NCBI RefSeq assembly: GCF_900167955.1 | Contig: NZ_FUYK01000005.1 | Span: 1-64,000 of the forward strand | Direction of reading: 5' to 3' | DNA: 64,000 bases | DNA from: Candidatus Nitrosotalea bavarica | GTDB lineage: Archaea > Thermoproteota > Nitrososphaeria > Nitrososphaerales > Nitrosopumilaceae | Shown here: one piece after another, positions 50,285-58,975 of the stretch | Numbering within the stretch: position 1 is the first letter of the stretch | How the letters are laid out: every line of letters starts with the position of its first letter | Notes under the pieces: generated by a model | What the model was told of the DNA's origin: nothing | The model's database searches: none | Seen by the model: only the letters and a program-made list of their open reading frames with translations | Position numbers and translations under genes: made by a program

Positions 50285-51257
50285 GTTTGGCATTAAACTT
50301 TTTGAGAAATAAACCGATTTTTTCTTTTGGAATTACCGCACCACATGCCTTGTCGTGTCCTCCACCAGAGCCACCAAGTTCTGTTGCCAATTGATTCACT
50401 ATTCTTCCAAGATGAATCTTGCATGTTCGTGAACCTCTAACTGAGACTGCATATATTCCAGGTTCCTCTCTTAATTTGTAAGCTACTCCAACTTCTTTTC
50501 CTGACAATCCTAAAACAAAATTTACAGCCATGCTTGCACCCGAGTCTTTGACTTCCATGTATGACAAATTTTTCATCTTCTTCATGTTGTCCTTTACTTT
50601 TTGTATAACACCAGAGATTCTCTCGGCTTGTGTGCTTACAAACTCAAACACATTTGGAATTGCATGTGGATATCTTGATTCGCTCAACTCATCAACAAGA
50701 TATAGCAAGTATTCAGGATCTTTTTGATGACTTGTAATTGTAAATGTTAGAGTGGTGGCCTCTAATAATACAAACTGTCTGTCAAATCTTTGTAGTTGTG
50801 CTGAACCAATTGGTCTGTCTTCCATATAGTCTGTAACTGCAGCGCATGCTGCTAGAAATGAACCATAATCTCCTAGTTTTGATTTGAACGCATTATACAC
50901 TTGAACGGTGGTACATTCGTTAACAGTATGAATTAGTTTTACCTTCATTGCCTTGATCTTCTTTTTGATTGGCTCTTCGATGTCATGATGATCAATGTAT
51001 GTAATTACGACTTTGTTCTTTTTTAATGCCCTGAGTAATTCTACAAATTGGTCCTGATTTGATTTGCTCAAGCCAAGGTCACATATGTATAGATTTTTTA
51101 GTTTTTCATCATTTTTTAGTGCCTCAAGTTCATTCATCAATCCAGGATAATCAACAAGTTTTGTTTCACCGCCAAAGGCTTTACGAATCAGCGATGCCGC
51201 ACCTATACCGTCAGCATCTTCTTTATGAGAGACACAGACAGTTCTTGTTCTTGCCAT
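50277..51257 (-). CDS. DHH-family phosphoesterase
   Basis: H11, D14 and D16 (S-H-K-E-D-A-D-G), D60 (Y-I-C-D-L-G) and D89-H-H-D are the metal-binding residues of the DHH domain. The C-terminal DHHA1 part ends with the G-G-S-G-G-G-H motif. This set matches archaeal DHH/DHHA1 proteins related to RecJ, NrnA and oligoribonucleases, which cut short nucleic acids or cyclic dinucleotide products. The substrate class here cannot be chosen from sequence alone. Confidence 0.92.
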   Translation of the reverse strand: MARTRTVCVSHKEDADGIGAASLIRKAFGGETKLVDYPGLMNELEALKNDEKLKNLYICDLGLSKSNQDQFVELLRALKKNKVVITYIDHHDIEEPIKKKIKAMKVKLIHTVNECTTVQVYNAFKSKLGDYGSFLAACAAVTDYMEDRPIGSAQLQRFDRQFVLLEATTLTFTITSHQKDPEYLLYLVDELSESRYPHAIPNVFEFVSTQAERISGVIQKVKDNMKKMKNLSYMEVKDSGASMAVNFVLGLSGKEVGVAYKLREEPGIYAVSVRGSRTCKIHLGRIVNQLATELGGSGGGHDKACGAVIPKEKIGLFLKKFNAKLK

Positions 51258-51291
51258 GGATTATTCACGGGATAGAACGCCCCCATTTAAA

Positions 51292-51531
51292 CTAAAAAAC
51301 AGGCTTTGATTTCTTTAAGCTCATGTATGTCTTAAATTCTGCAACCAGTGTCTGATGACCTTTGACATCTTGTAATACAACACAATACATGTCATAAAAT
51401 GAAATTCCAAGAAGTTGCGACTCTCTGTCAAGTTTAGCAATCTCTTGCAAGACCCGTGGGTCTTTGGTTTCCACTACAAAATTGTCCACTAGACGGATAA
51501 ATTCGTCATCCCATTGGCTCATTTCTACCAA
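51292..51531 (-). CDS. Small helical protein, paralogue of 52888-53094
   Basis: The 79-residue protein (a start at M-S-Q-W-D-D-E, 51522, is also possible) shares the pattern L-D-R-E-S-Q-L-L-G-I-S-F-Y-D-M-Y-C-V-V-L with the gene at 52888-53094 (I-D-G-E-A-Q-K-R-G-I-T-F-Y-E-M-V-F-H-V-L). Both are on the minus strand, one on each side of citrate synthase. No family is known to me. Confidence 0.6.
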   Translation of the reverse strand: MVEMSQWDDEFIRLVDNFVVETKDPRVLQEIAKLDRESQLLGISFYDMYCVVLQDVKGHQTLVAEFKTYMSLKKSKPVF

Positions 51532-51612
51532 TTTATGACAAATTTTGCTATAATTACCAAGGTTACAAGATTAGACCTAGTGCTTAATTTTTTACTCCCA
51601 AAATTAGTAATA

Positions 51613-51620
51613 ATTTAATA
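51613..51620 (+). promoter_or_regulatory. TATA-like box of citrate synthase
   Basis: atttaata ends 22 bp before the GTG start at 51643 (about 23-30 bp upstream), matching an archaeal TATA box for a leaderless message. Confidence 0.45.
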
Positions 51621-51642
51621 CGTATTTTTACCACTGTTACCC

Positions 51643-52821
51643 GTGCAAACAAAGAATATTGGCCTTCGAAATATCGAGGTTGCAGATACCAAAATTTCTG
51701 CGATAGATGGAATTAATGGTAAACTCATCTATAGAGGCTATGATATTTTAGACCTTGTAAAAAAGTCATCATTTGAGGAGACATCGTGTCTTCTTCTCAA
51801 CGAGGATTTACCAACACAGGAGACGCTCTCTTCATTCTCAGATATGCTTGTTGCAACTCGTGAAATCCCAGAGAATTTAGAAAAAACTCTAAGAAACATA
51901 CCAAAAATTGCAAACCCCATGGATGTTTTACAATCCACAGTATCACTCATGGCGGTATACGACAAGGAAAAAATTGATGATAGAGATACAAATTACAAGA
52001 GAGCAATTAATCTAATTTCTAAAATTCCAATAATCATAGCATGTTGGGATAGAATAAGAAATGACAAGGAGATTATCCAGCCATCAAAAAAGCTAAATCA
52101 CGCTGCAAATTTTCTGTACATGCTAACAGGAAAAGAGCCAGATACAGAGGTTGCAAGAATTTTAGATATTTGTCTCATATTACATGCAGAGCATAGTTTT
52201 AACGCGTCAACATTTGCAGCAAGAGAAGTAGCATCAACACGTGCAAACATGTATGCTGCAGTCAGTGCGGCAGTAGGAGCACTCAGTGGTGAGCTTCATG
52301 GGGGCGCAAACTTTCAGGTAATGAAGATGTTACTAGAGATTGGTGTAGAAGATAAGGTAGAACAATGGATTATAGACAAACTTGAAAAAAGTCAAAAGAT
52401 AATGGGTATGGGTCATGCGGTATACAAGACATTTGATCCTAGAGCAGAAGTCTTACGAGAGTTATCAAGAAGACTGGCTGAAAAAACAGGTCAACCGTGG
52501 TATGGCATAACAAAAAAAGTTGAAGACGTCACAGAAGAAGAGATGAAAAAGATCAAAAGCTCGGATATATTTCCAAATGTTGATCTGTATAGTGCATCAT
52601 TATACTATATGCTGGGCATTCCGATGGATCTTAACACTCCAATCTTTGCAATATCAAGAGTCTCGGGATGGACTGCACATATCATAGAAGAAAAATTTGC
52701 CGAAGCGGCGCCAAAACCAATGCTGTATAGACCAAAAGCAGTCTATGTGGGAAAATATTGTGGACCTTCTGGATGCGAATACATTTCAATTGAAAAACGT
52801 CTGGTATCCAGTGAAGGATGA
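51643..52821 (+). CDS. gltA: Citrate synthase
   Basis: The 392-residue protein carries the full active site: H181 and H184 in H-A-E-H-S, H219 in E-L-H-G-G-A-N, H258 in M-G-M-G-H-A-V-Y, and D314 in P-N-V-D-L-Y-S. H219, H258 and D314 match the catalytic triad of the family in spacing. It condenses acetyl-CoA with oxaloacetate to citrate. In autotrophic Thaumarchaeota it serves biosynthesis (2-oxoglutarate) rather than a full oxidative cycle. The length fits the short archaeal/bacterial type II-like dimeric form. The start is GTG. Confidence 0.97.
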   Translation: MQTKNIGLRNIEVADTKISAIDGINGKLIYRGYDILDLVKKSSFEETSCLLLNEDLPTQETLSSFSDMLVATREIPENLEKTLRNIPKIANPMDVLQSTVSLMAVYDKEKIDDRDTNYKRAINLISKIPIIIACWDRIRNDKEIIQPSKKLNHAANFLYMLTGKEPDTEVARILDICLILHAEHSFNASTFAAREVASTRANMYAAVSAAVGALSGELHGGANFQVMKMLLEIGVEDKVEQWIIDKLEKSQKIMGMGHAVYKTFDPRAEVLRELSRRLAEKTGQPWYGITKKVEDVTEEEMKKIKSSDIFPNVDLYSASLYYMLGIPMDLNTPIFAISRVSGWTAHIIEEKFAEAAPKPMLYRPKAVYVGKYCGPSGCEYISIEKRLVSSEG

Positions 52822-52887
52822 TTTTATCAAAAAACTTTGAGCAGATAGCAAGATCAGCACACAAAATAAAAAACTAACAGAACAAGT

Positions 52888-53094
52888 TTAATTTCTATTT
52901 GCAAGCCAGTCTTTTGCTTTAGAATCAACATCGTGTCTATGCAGCACATGAAACACCATCTCGTAAAATGTTATACCGCGCTTTTGTGCCTCGCCGTCAA
53001 TCCACTTTAGTCCTTCAGCAAGCTCTGGATCATATTCTGAAAAATCTACAAGTTCGTCGACCATATTTGTAAAGAAGGAATTTGCTTCTAACAC
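52888..53094 (-). CDS. Small helical protein, paralogue of 51292-51531
   Basis: This 68-residue acidic protein has no signal peptide. The core E-A-Q-K-R-G-I-T-F-Y-E-M-V resembles the gene on the other side of citrate synthase. It ends 66 bp past the citrate synthase stop in convergent orientation. The role is unknown. Confidence 0.6.
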   Translation of the reverse strand: MLEANSFFTNMVDELVDFSEYDPELAEGLKWIDGEAQKRGITFYEMVFHVLHRHDVDSKAKDWLANRN

Positions 53095-53167
53095 GATAAC
53101 AGGTTTTTATTTTTCTTATTCAGTAATATACAGAAAATATATTGACATATTTGGTAAATATGTTGAC

Positions 53168-53561
53168 ATGGAACACACCTATTATTTTGATGGTGATCAA
53201 AAAAAGATCTCGTGGATAATTGAAAATTCTCAGACAAGATCTGAAGAGAGTAGAATGCATACAGAATATTTTTACGGCCAAGTTACAAGTGAACAATCAA
53301 AGTACATTGCATTACATGTCGGAATTTTTTGGGGGGGTGGGAAGATTCATAATAAAAAACAAGGACACAGTTAAAGTCATGTTGGATCTAAAAACAATGT
53401 TTGATCGTCTAGTAAAAAACAAGTCAACTACTGATATTTTCATTGAAAGAAGGATGAGATTCATTGATCAAATTATTCAGCAGCAAAATTTGGATGTCAG
53501 ATATCAGATAATAGATCCTGCCGAAAATAAAGCAAACCAGTTGTTATTGCCTAAGAACTAG
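53168..53561 (+). pseudogene. Hypothetical protein broken by a poly-G indel
   Basis: The first frame (53168-53374) and the second (open 53220-53561) join across a run of seven G at 53331-53337. With six G the protein would read G-I-F-W-G-V-G-R-F-I-I-K-N without a break and reach about 130 residues. The N-terminal part has an S-R-M-H-T-E-Y-F-Y-G-Q beta region, the C-terminal part a basic helix (L-K-T-M-F-D-R-L-V-K-N-K). The family is unknown. A sequencing error in the homopolymer is the simplest reading. Confidence 0.7.
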
Positions 53562-54824
53562 ACCAATATCCATCAAGTTTGTTCCCGTTGGACCGGTAAA
53601 TACTAATCCCCCATACTTTTTAAAAAAATTATAAGAATTGTTTTCATCAAGGTATGGCATCACCTTGTCTATTTTTTGATCCGACATCCATATTGCACCT
53701 GCACAATTCGTTTTGCCATCCACCCCATCCGTTCCAACTGATACCACAATTGCGTTAGCATTCCGTTTTGCAAGATCTATTGCAGTGTATAACACCAATT
53801 CTTGATTTCTACCGCCCATCCCTTTTCCTTTTACGACAACCGTGGCCTCACCGCCAAATATTACACAGTTTATTTTTTTATTCGATAACGTTTTTGCAAT
53901 TTTTATGCCAAGATCTTTAACATCTCCAGATATACAGTTTAGAACTTTGGTTGAAAAACCAAGTTCTTTTGCATGCATATTCATTGCGTCAAGACAAATT
54001 TTGTTGGTTGAAACTACGCGGTTTTTAATTTTTTGTCTTTTCGGAGTCTCTGGAATTTTTCCTTGCATTCCAAGTTCAATATGTTCAAGTACACTTTTTG
54101 GAACTAATCTTTCCAAGTTGTATTTTTTCAGAATTTTTCTAGCATCTGAAAAAGTAGTTTTATCATAATATGTAATTCCCGATGCAATGCTTGTCAGATC
54201 GTCACCTACAACATCAGACATTACAAGAGACACCGCATCGGATCTTAGATGTTCAAGTAATCTACCACCTTTTATCTTTGAGAGATGCTTTCTGATACAG
54301 TTTATTTCATGTATGGACGCACCGCATTTTAGCATTAGATTAGTTGCAATTTTTTTCTCCTCCAAAGTTATACCATCAGGTAGTGCAACCAGAGATGACG
54401 CACCTCCAGAGATTAGAAAAATAACAAAATCATTAGGTTTTACGCATTCTATAAATTCAAGGATCTTTTTTGCTGCGAGTATGCTATTTTTATTCGGTAG
54501 TGGGTGACCTGCCTGCATCACCACAAAGTTTCTAGTCAAGACGGTCTTTGTTTTCTTTGGAACAATCAACAATCCGCTTGTAATGCTAGCAAGAGAATTA
54601 ACAGATTCTGCCATTGAATATGCAGCTTTACCTATTGCAACTACAAACACTTTATCATATTTTTTGAGATCAAATTTTTTTCCACATAGAAATAGGTGAT
54701 CATGGAAGACGATTTTCCCAAGTTGTTTCCAAGGTAATGCCGCCTCAAGACCTGTTTCAATTATAGACAGTACATTTTGCTTTTCACGGTTTGTGGAAAG
54801 TAATTTGAAATTTCTAATGAGCAT
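53544..54824 (-). CDS. Glycerate 2-kinase (GckA/MOFRL family)
   Basis: V-V-A-I-G-K-A-A, F-L-I-S-G-G-A-S-S-L, I-R-K-H-L-S-K-I-K-G-G-R-L and the C-terminal M-G-G-R-N-Q-E-L-V-L with G-T-D-G-V-D-G are the conserved features of the DUF4147/MOFRL type. It phosphorylates glycerate to 2-phosphoglycerate, feeding lower glycolysis/gluconeogenesis. The length of 426 is normal. Its end overlaps the end of the convergent broken gene at 53168 by 18 bp. Confidence 0.92.
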   Translation of the reverse strand: MLIRNFKLLSTNREKQNVLSIIETGLEAALPWKQLGKIVFHDHLFLCGKKFDLKKYDKVFVVAIGKAAYSMAESVNSLASITSGLLIVPKKTKTVLTRNFVVMQAGHPLPNKNSILAAKKILEFIECVKPNDFVIFLISGGASSLVALPDGITLEEKKIATNLMLKCGASIHEINCIRKHLSKIKGGRLLEHLRSDAVSLVMSDVVGDDLTSIASGITYYDKTTFSDARKILKKYNLERLVPKSVLEHIELGMQGKIPETPKRQKIKNRVVSTNKICLDAMNMHAKELGFSTKVLNCISGDVKDLGIKIAKTLSNKKINCVIFGGEATVVVKGKGMGGRNQELVLYTAIDLAKRNANAIVVSVGTDGVDGKTNCAGAIWMSDQKIDKVMPYLDENNSYNFFKKYGGLVFTGPTGTNLMDIGLVLRQ

Positions 54825-54958
54825 CTATTACAATCACATAGTAAAGATAATTTGCTCAATTTTTGAGTCTTTTTATTATATTTTTCAAGAAAAAGTAATT
54901 TAAAGACTCTACCTTTATTACAATTTTTTATATAGGATATAATCAAGGGATATTAGGT

Positions 54959-55516
54959 ATGATGTCAAAAAAATACTTTGTAATTTTAGCAGTTTTTGCA
55001 ATCCTAGTAACTCCAGCTTATGCAGATCCAATTGTAAAACCAACTAGTGCTGGAACAATCAATGTAGGTTTCACAACAGATCCTGTAGCACCCAATCCAG
55101 GTGACCCGACGCAGATCAAGATTAGTTTCATAAACAAGCAGACAAATCAGATACAACCCCACATAGATTACAGAATTTCGGTAATGCAGGGAGGAAATGC
55201 GGTATTTGGAATACCAATTACTCATACAGCAGAAGGCGCAGTAAGCATTCCATTTACATTCCAGACAGCTGGGACATACCAAGTCATTGTGGATGTAGAA
55301 GGAATACTCTTTCAACCAATTCCTCCAGAAACAGCAACTTTTGATCTAAACGTGGGATCCAGTCCTAATACAAATTCCACTTCAACGACAAATAGCACTG
55401 TAAATAACGCCATACCTGAATTTCCATTAAGCTCTCTAATGATAATGGCAATCGTAGTTGGAGTGACAATTCTATTTGTTAGAGTTCATCCAAGTCTAAC
55501 AAATATTAGACTATAA
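54959..55516 (+). CDS. Exported beta-domain protein with PEF-CTERM tail
   Basis: A signal peptide (Y-F-V-I-L-A-V-F-A-I-L-V-T-P-A-Y-A) precedes one beta domain of about 100 residues with I-D-Y-R-I-S-V-M-Q-G-G and I-P-F-T-F-Q-T-A-G-T-Y-Q-V-I-V. The same domain occurs in the 967-aa surface protein (I-D-Y-T-F-S-I-T-Q-Q-G and I-P-F-R-F-Q-T-A-G-T-Y-Q-V-T-V). The C-terminus is an N-S-T-rich spacer, I-P-E-F-P-L-S-S, a hydrophobic helix and a basic end. Confidence 0.82.
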   Translation: MMSKKYFVILAVFAILVTPAYADPIVKPTSAGTINVGFTTDPVAPNPGDPTQIKISFINKQTNQIQPHIDYRISVMQGGNAVFGIPITHTAEGAVSIPFTFQTAGTYQVIVDVEGILFQPIPPETATFDLNVGSSPNTNSTSTTNSTVNNAIPEFPLSSLMIMAIVVGVTILFVRVHPSLTNIRL

Positions 55517-55526
55517 AAAATCAATT

Positions 55527-55622
55527 TACGACTCTACATTAGCTCGAGGCATACAGGACATAACAAAACAAGGAATATTGTCACCCACCAACACAGAGCA
55601 GTCAGACAAAGCAAGGCAATAG
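55527..55622 (+). pseudogene. Decayed fragment of a W-I-K-N-N-A-type module
   Basis: The frame reads Y-D-S-T-L-A-R-G-I-Q-D-I-T-K-Q-G-I and ends at a TAG. It matches D-D-S-T-F-A-Q-G-I-Q-Y-M-I-K-Q-G-I of the exported gene at 47548-48438, and the DNA (ccaccaacacagagc shared exactly) is close to 48225-48320. It lacks a start and the first half of the module. It is a remnant of a duplicated or translocated gene. Confidence 0.7.
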
Positions 55623-55652
55623 TATAATAATTGTTTCAAGTTTAATTTTTTT

Positions 55653-56597
55653 ATGAATACAGTTAGAATGCCAAAGACAATTAATTTCGGAAAAGATGCC
55701 TTGTCCGAAACACAATATCCAAAAAATGCCCTTGTTGTAACTACTGCACCTCCGGAGGTATCAGCAAAGTGGCTTGCAAGAATGAAGATTCAAGATTATA
55801 TGTTATATGACAAAGTAGAACCAGAACCGTCTATTGAAACAGTGAACAAAGTTATGGCAGAATTCAAACCAAAGAATCCAGCTGCAATCATTGGTCTTGG
55901 CGGAGGAAGCTCACTTGACGTTGCAAAGTATGCCGGAATGGAGATGAAGATTCCAAAGATACTCATTCCAACAACATTTGGAACAGGTGCAGAGATGACA
56001 ACTTATTGCGTATTAAAATTTGAAGGAAAGAAAAAACTATTACAAGACGAAAGGTTCTTGGCAGACATGGCAGTAATTGACTCATACTTCATGGATGGAA
56101 CTCCAGAAGCAATTGTCAAAAACTCTGTCTGTGATGCATGTGCACAAGCTACAGAAGGATATGATAGTAAACGAGGAAACGAATTTACAAAAATGTTGTG
56201 CAAGTCAGCATTTGATGTTCTATATGATGCAATAATGAACAACAAGCCTGAAAACTATCCATTTGGCTCCATGCTATCTGGAATAGGATTTGGAAATGCG
56301 TCAACTACTTTGGGACATGCCCTATCGTATGTCTTTTCAAATGAGGGTGTACCACATGGATACTCGCTATCATCATGTACAACAGTTGCACATCGATTCA
56401 ACAAGTCCATCTTTTATGATAAATTCAAAGAAGTAATTGAGAAACTAAAGTTTGACAAACTGCCACTAAAGACTCCGTATGAGGAGGCAGCTGATGTTGT
56501 CATGACAGACAAGGGTCACTTGGATCCAAATCCAATTCCAGTGACAAAGCAAGACGTTGTCCAACTTCTAAAGGACATTGTAGATGGTAGACTCTAA
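55653..56597 (+). CDS. Iron-type alcohol dehydrogenase; possible succinic semialdehyde reductase
   Basis: G-L-G-G-G-S-S-L-D at residues 81-89 is the NAD(P)-binding motif of the family and I-P-T-T-F-G-T-G-A-E follows. Metal ligands are D161, then Q165 where the family has His (D-A-C-A-Q-A-T-E), H222 (L-G-H-A-L) and H235 (V-P-H-G). At 314 residues it is shorter than the usual 380. In Nitrosopumilus an Fe-type dehydrogenase reduces succinic semialdehyde in the 3-hydroxypropionate/4-hydroxybutyrate carbon fixation cycle; this gene could play that part. That is inference from the family. Confidence 0.85.
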   Translation: MNTVRMPKTINFGKDALSETQYPKNALVVTTAPPEVSAKWLARMKIQDYMLYDKVEPEPSIETVNKVMAEFKPKNPAAIIGLGGGSSLDVAKYAGMEMKIPKILIPTTFGTGAEMTTYCVLKFEGKKKLLQDERFLADMAVIDSYFMDGTPEAIVKNSVCDACAQATEGYDSKRGNEFTKMLCKSAFDVLYDAIMNNKPENYPFGSMLSGIGFGNASTTLGHALSYVFSNEGVPHGYSLSSCTTVAHRFNKSIFYDKFKEVIEKLKFDKLPLKTPYEEAADVVMTDKGHLDPNPIPVTKQDVVQLLKDIVDGRL

Positions 56598-56686
56598 GTC
56601 TATTTTCTAAATTTTCTTTCATTATGATTTCCAGTCTAAACTTAAATATATCAAAGAATTGACTAATGTGAAGGATTTCGGATAGA

Positions 56687-57772
56687 ATGCTAAAGTTTGG
56701 AATTCAGCAAGGACTCAACGTCGCTCGACTGGGGCTAAATGAAGACCAGATCATTACTGCCTGTGTTTTAGCTGACAAGACAGGATACGATTCTATCTGG
56801 TATATGGATCACAGTAATGTTCCACAGTGGGACAAGGCCATCGTAAACGATCCATGGGTTATGCTTTCGGCAATAGCTGCAGTTACTAATAATGTAGAAC
56901 TTGGCACCTGTGTAACAGATGCAGTTAGACGACATCCATCAAATATTGCACTAGCATCAATTACACTTGACAGAGTTTCTCATGGAAGAGGAACTTTAGG
57001 CATAGGAGCAGGAGAGGCACAAAATCTCAAAGAATTCAAAATTCAATGGGACAAGCCAGTTGGAAGATTTGAAGAGCAATTACAAGTTATAAAATTACTG
57101 TACCAATCATCACCAGAGCATAGAGTAAATTTCAAGGGAGAATTTTACCAATTAGAAGAAGCATGTTTGCAAGCAAAAAGTATTCGCCAGCCAGCACCAC
57201 CAATTTACATGGCAGCAGGGGCACCAAGAACACTTGCACTTTGTGGCAAATATGGTGACGGGTGGATTCCAATTGGATATACACCAGAATTATACGAAGA
57301 GCATGTTAAAGTAATTAGGGCATCCATGAAAGAAAATGGAAGAACAGACGAGAACTTTAATTATGCAGTAGATATCGATGTATACTTTTCAGATGATGCA
57401 GAAACAGCATGGGCAAAAATGAAAAATGCGGTAAAGGTCAGTCTATTCAAACCAGAGGTTCTCAAGGTTCACGGCATAGAAGATATTGCAGGTTTTGATT
57501 TCAAGAAATACTTTACAGAATATTCCATGTCAAACCAGGAATGGATAGTAAAGATGAGAGAGGCATCACAGACAATTCCGGACAGTGTAGCACGCTCATC
57601 AATAGGAATGGGTACGCCAGATGACATCATTCCAGTCTTTGAGAGATTCATGAAAGCAGGTGTTAATCACTTCATTGTAAGATTCTGGGGTTCAGGCTAC
57701 TTTGCGTCAATAGACAAGTTTGGCTCTACAGTACTAAAGTACTTTAAAGATCAGAACAACCCAAGAAAATAG
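56687..57772 (+). CDS. F420-dependent LLM-class oxidoreductase
   Basis: The luciferase-like TIM barrel is recognised by Y-D-S-I-W-Y-M-D-H, V-E-L-G-T-C-V-T-D, R-H-P-S-N-I-A, G-R-G-T-L-G-I-G-A-G-E and P-P-I-Y-M-A-A-G-A-P. Members related to methylenetetrahydromethanopterin reductase use coenzyme F420. At 361 residues it is full length. It follows the alcohol dehydrogenase by 89 bp on the same strand, so a shared pathway is possible. The substrate is not determinable. Confidence 0.9.
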   Translation: MLKFGIQQGLNVARLGLNEDQIITACVLADKTGYDSIWYMDHSNVPQWDKAIVNDPWVMLSAIAAVTNNVELGTCVTDAVRRHPSNIALASITLDRVSHGRGTLGIGAGEAQNLKEFKIQWDKPVGRFEEQLQVIKLLYQSSPEHRVNFKGEFYQLEEACLQAKSIRQPAPPIYMAAGAPRTLALCGKYGDGWIPIGYTPELYEEHVKVIRASMKENGRTDENFNYAVDIDVYFSDDAETAWAKMKNAVKVSLFKPEVLKVHGIEDIAGFDFKKYFTEYSMSNQEWIVKMREASQTIPDSVARSSIGMGTPDDIIPVFERFMKAGVNHFIVRFWGSGYFASIDKFGSTVLKYFKDQNNPRK

Positions 57773-57805
57773 TACCTAATCAGATAAAATTTAGTAATTT
57801 TATTC

Positions 57806-58213
57806 CTACAGATATCGAAATATGGTCATCTTCTCAGAGTTTGGAAGATCAGATACCAATGCAAAGTTAAAGAACGGATATGATTTCTTGTACTCTTTCA
57901 TAAAGCTCCAGGCAACATCATGTGTCTTAAATTCAGTTCTTATGCCGTCAATACGAGTCTCCAATCCGCAGACATCAAAGACTTTGACCAGATACCTTTG
58001 AGGCCGTCTATGCGGTTTTGCCTTCATTAGCCATGCAATTGCAAACACAAAGACCGCCATCATGATTATTGCAGCGCCAATTTCTTTAAGATAGACTGAA
58101 AAAAATGATGGAATTGTATATCCAAAGAGATTATACACATAACTTGCAAATCCAAGTACTGAACCTACGATCATAGAAAATACAACATTAGAATAGGCAT
58201 AATCCTTTTGCAT
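57806..58213 (-). CDS. Membrane protein with C-terminal soluble domain (135 aa)
   Basis: Two membrane helices (V-V-F-S-M-I-V-G-S-V-L-G-F-A-S-Y-V and I-G-A-A-I-I-M-M-A-V-F-V-F-A-I-A-W) precede a basic stretch (K-A-K-P-H-R-R-P-Q-R-Y) and a 55-residue domain with one Cys. No family is recognised. It converges with the LLM gene and diverges from the FMN-binding gene. Confidence 0.65.
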   Translation of the reverse strand: MQKDYAYSNVVFSMIVGSVLGFASYVYNLFGYTIPSFFSVYLKEIGAAIIMMAVFVFAIAWLMKAKPHRRPQRYLVKVFDVCGLETRIDGIRTEFKTHDVAWSFMKEYKKSYPFFNFALVSDLPNSEKMTIFRYL

Positions 58214-58288
58214 GTCTTATAGTAAACATACTTGCATTTATCTATTAAAAAACTATATACACAAATATCATTATTGATAACAGGTTTT

Positions 58289-58921
58289 GTGCAGCTACTT
58301 GGTAGACTGGAGATCAAATCAAAAGAAAAGATAATTGAATTTTTAAACCAACAAGAGACGGGTAGAGTATGCAGCATAGACAAGGACGGTTTTCCTCAGA
58401 TAATTCCAATGAATTTCGTCTATGCTAATGATGCTATCTACATGCACTCTCATCCAAGAGGGGAAAAACTAGAGAACATTTCAAAAAATCCAAAGGTTGG
58501 TTTTGAGGCAGACCAAAGTCTTGAATTTTTGCCATCATATTTTACATCCCCAACCGACGCATCACAGGCCGATACATTATACATAAGCGTAGTAATCAAG
58601 GGAAGAGCAAGTTTGGTCTCCGAGCCAAAAGAAAAGGCAATGGCACTAAATGAACTAATGAAAAAATACCAACCGGAGGGAGGATATGAGAAACTCACTA
58701 TGCACATGCCAGTAGTAGAAGAGGTTGCAATAATCAAGGTAATACCAGTTACAATCAGAGGCAAGTATAAAATTGGTCAGCACATGGACAAGAAGACAAG
58801 GCTTGGAATTGCAAAAAAGATCCTAGAGCGTAACACTCCAACTGCCAAAAACACAGTCAAGATGATGGGGATTACCATGTCAAAGAATGGCATGGAAATC
58901 TCAGAAGAGCCTAGTTGGTAA
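58289..58921 (+). CDS. Pyridoxamine-5'-phosphate-oxidase-like FMN-binding protein
   Basis: From the GTG at 58289 the protein reads M-Q-L-L-G-R-L-E; the frame is open from 58232. The split beta-barrel features are T-G-R-V-C-S-I-D-K-D-G-F-P-Q-I-I-P-M-N-F-V-Y, M-H-S-H-P-R-G-E-K and I-K-G-R-A-S. Members bind FMN, F420 or heme and act as oxidoreductases or binding proteins. A basic C-terminal tail (K-K-T-R-L-G-I-A-K-K) extends beyond the core. The cofactor is uncertain. Confidence 0.8.
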   Translation: MQLLGRLEIKSKEKIIEFLNQQETGRVCSIDKDGFPQIIPMNFVYANDAIYMHSHPRGEKLENISKNPKVGFEADQSLEFLPSYFTSPTDASQADTLYISVVIKGRASLVSEPKEKAMALNELMKKYQPEGGYEKLTMHMPVVEEVAIIKVIPVTIRGKYKIGQHMDKKTRLGIAKKILERNTPTAKNTVKMMGITMSKNGMEISEEPSW

Positions 58922-58975
58922 AAATATATCATAACTACCATTGCTTTAAATTTGAAACAAGGCAATTTGTAATGT

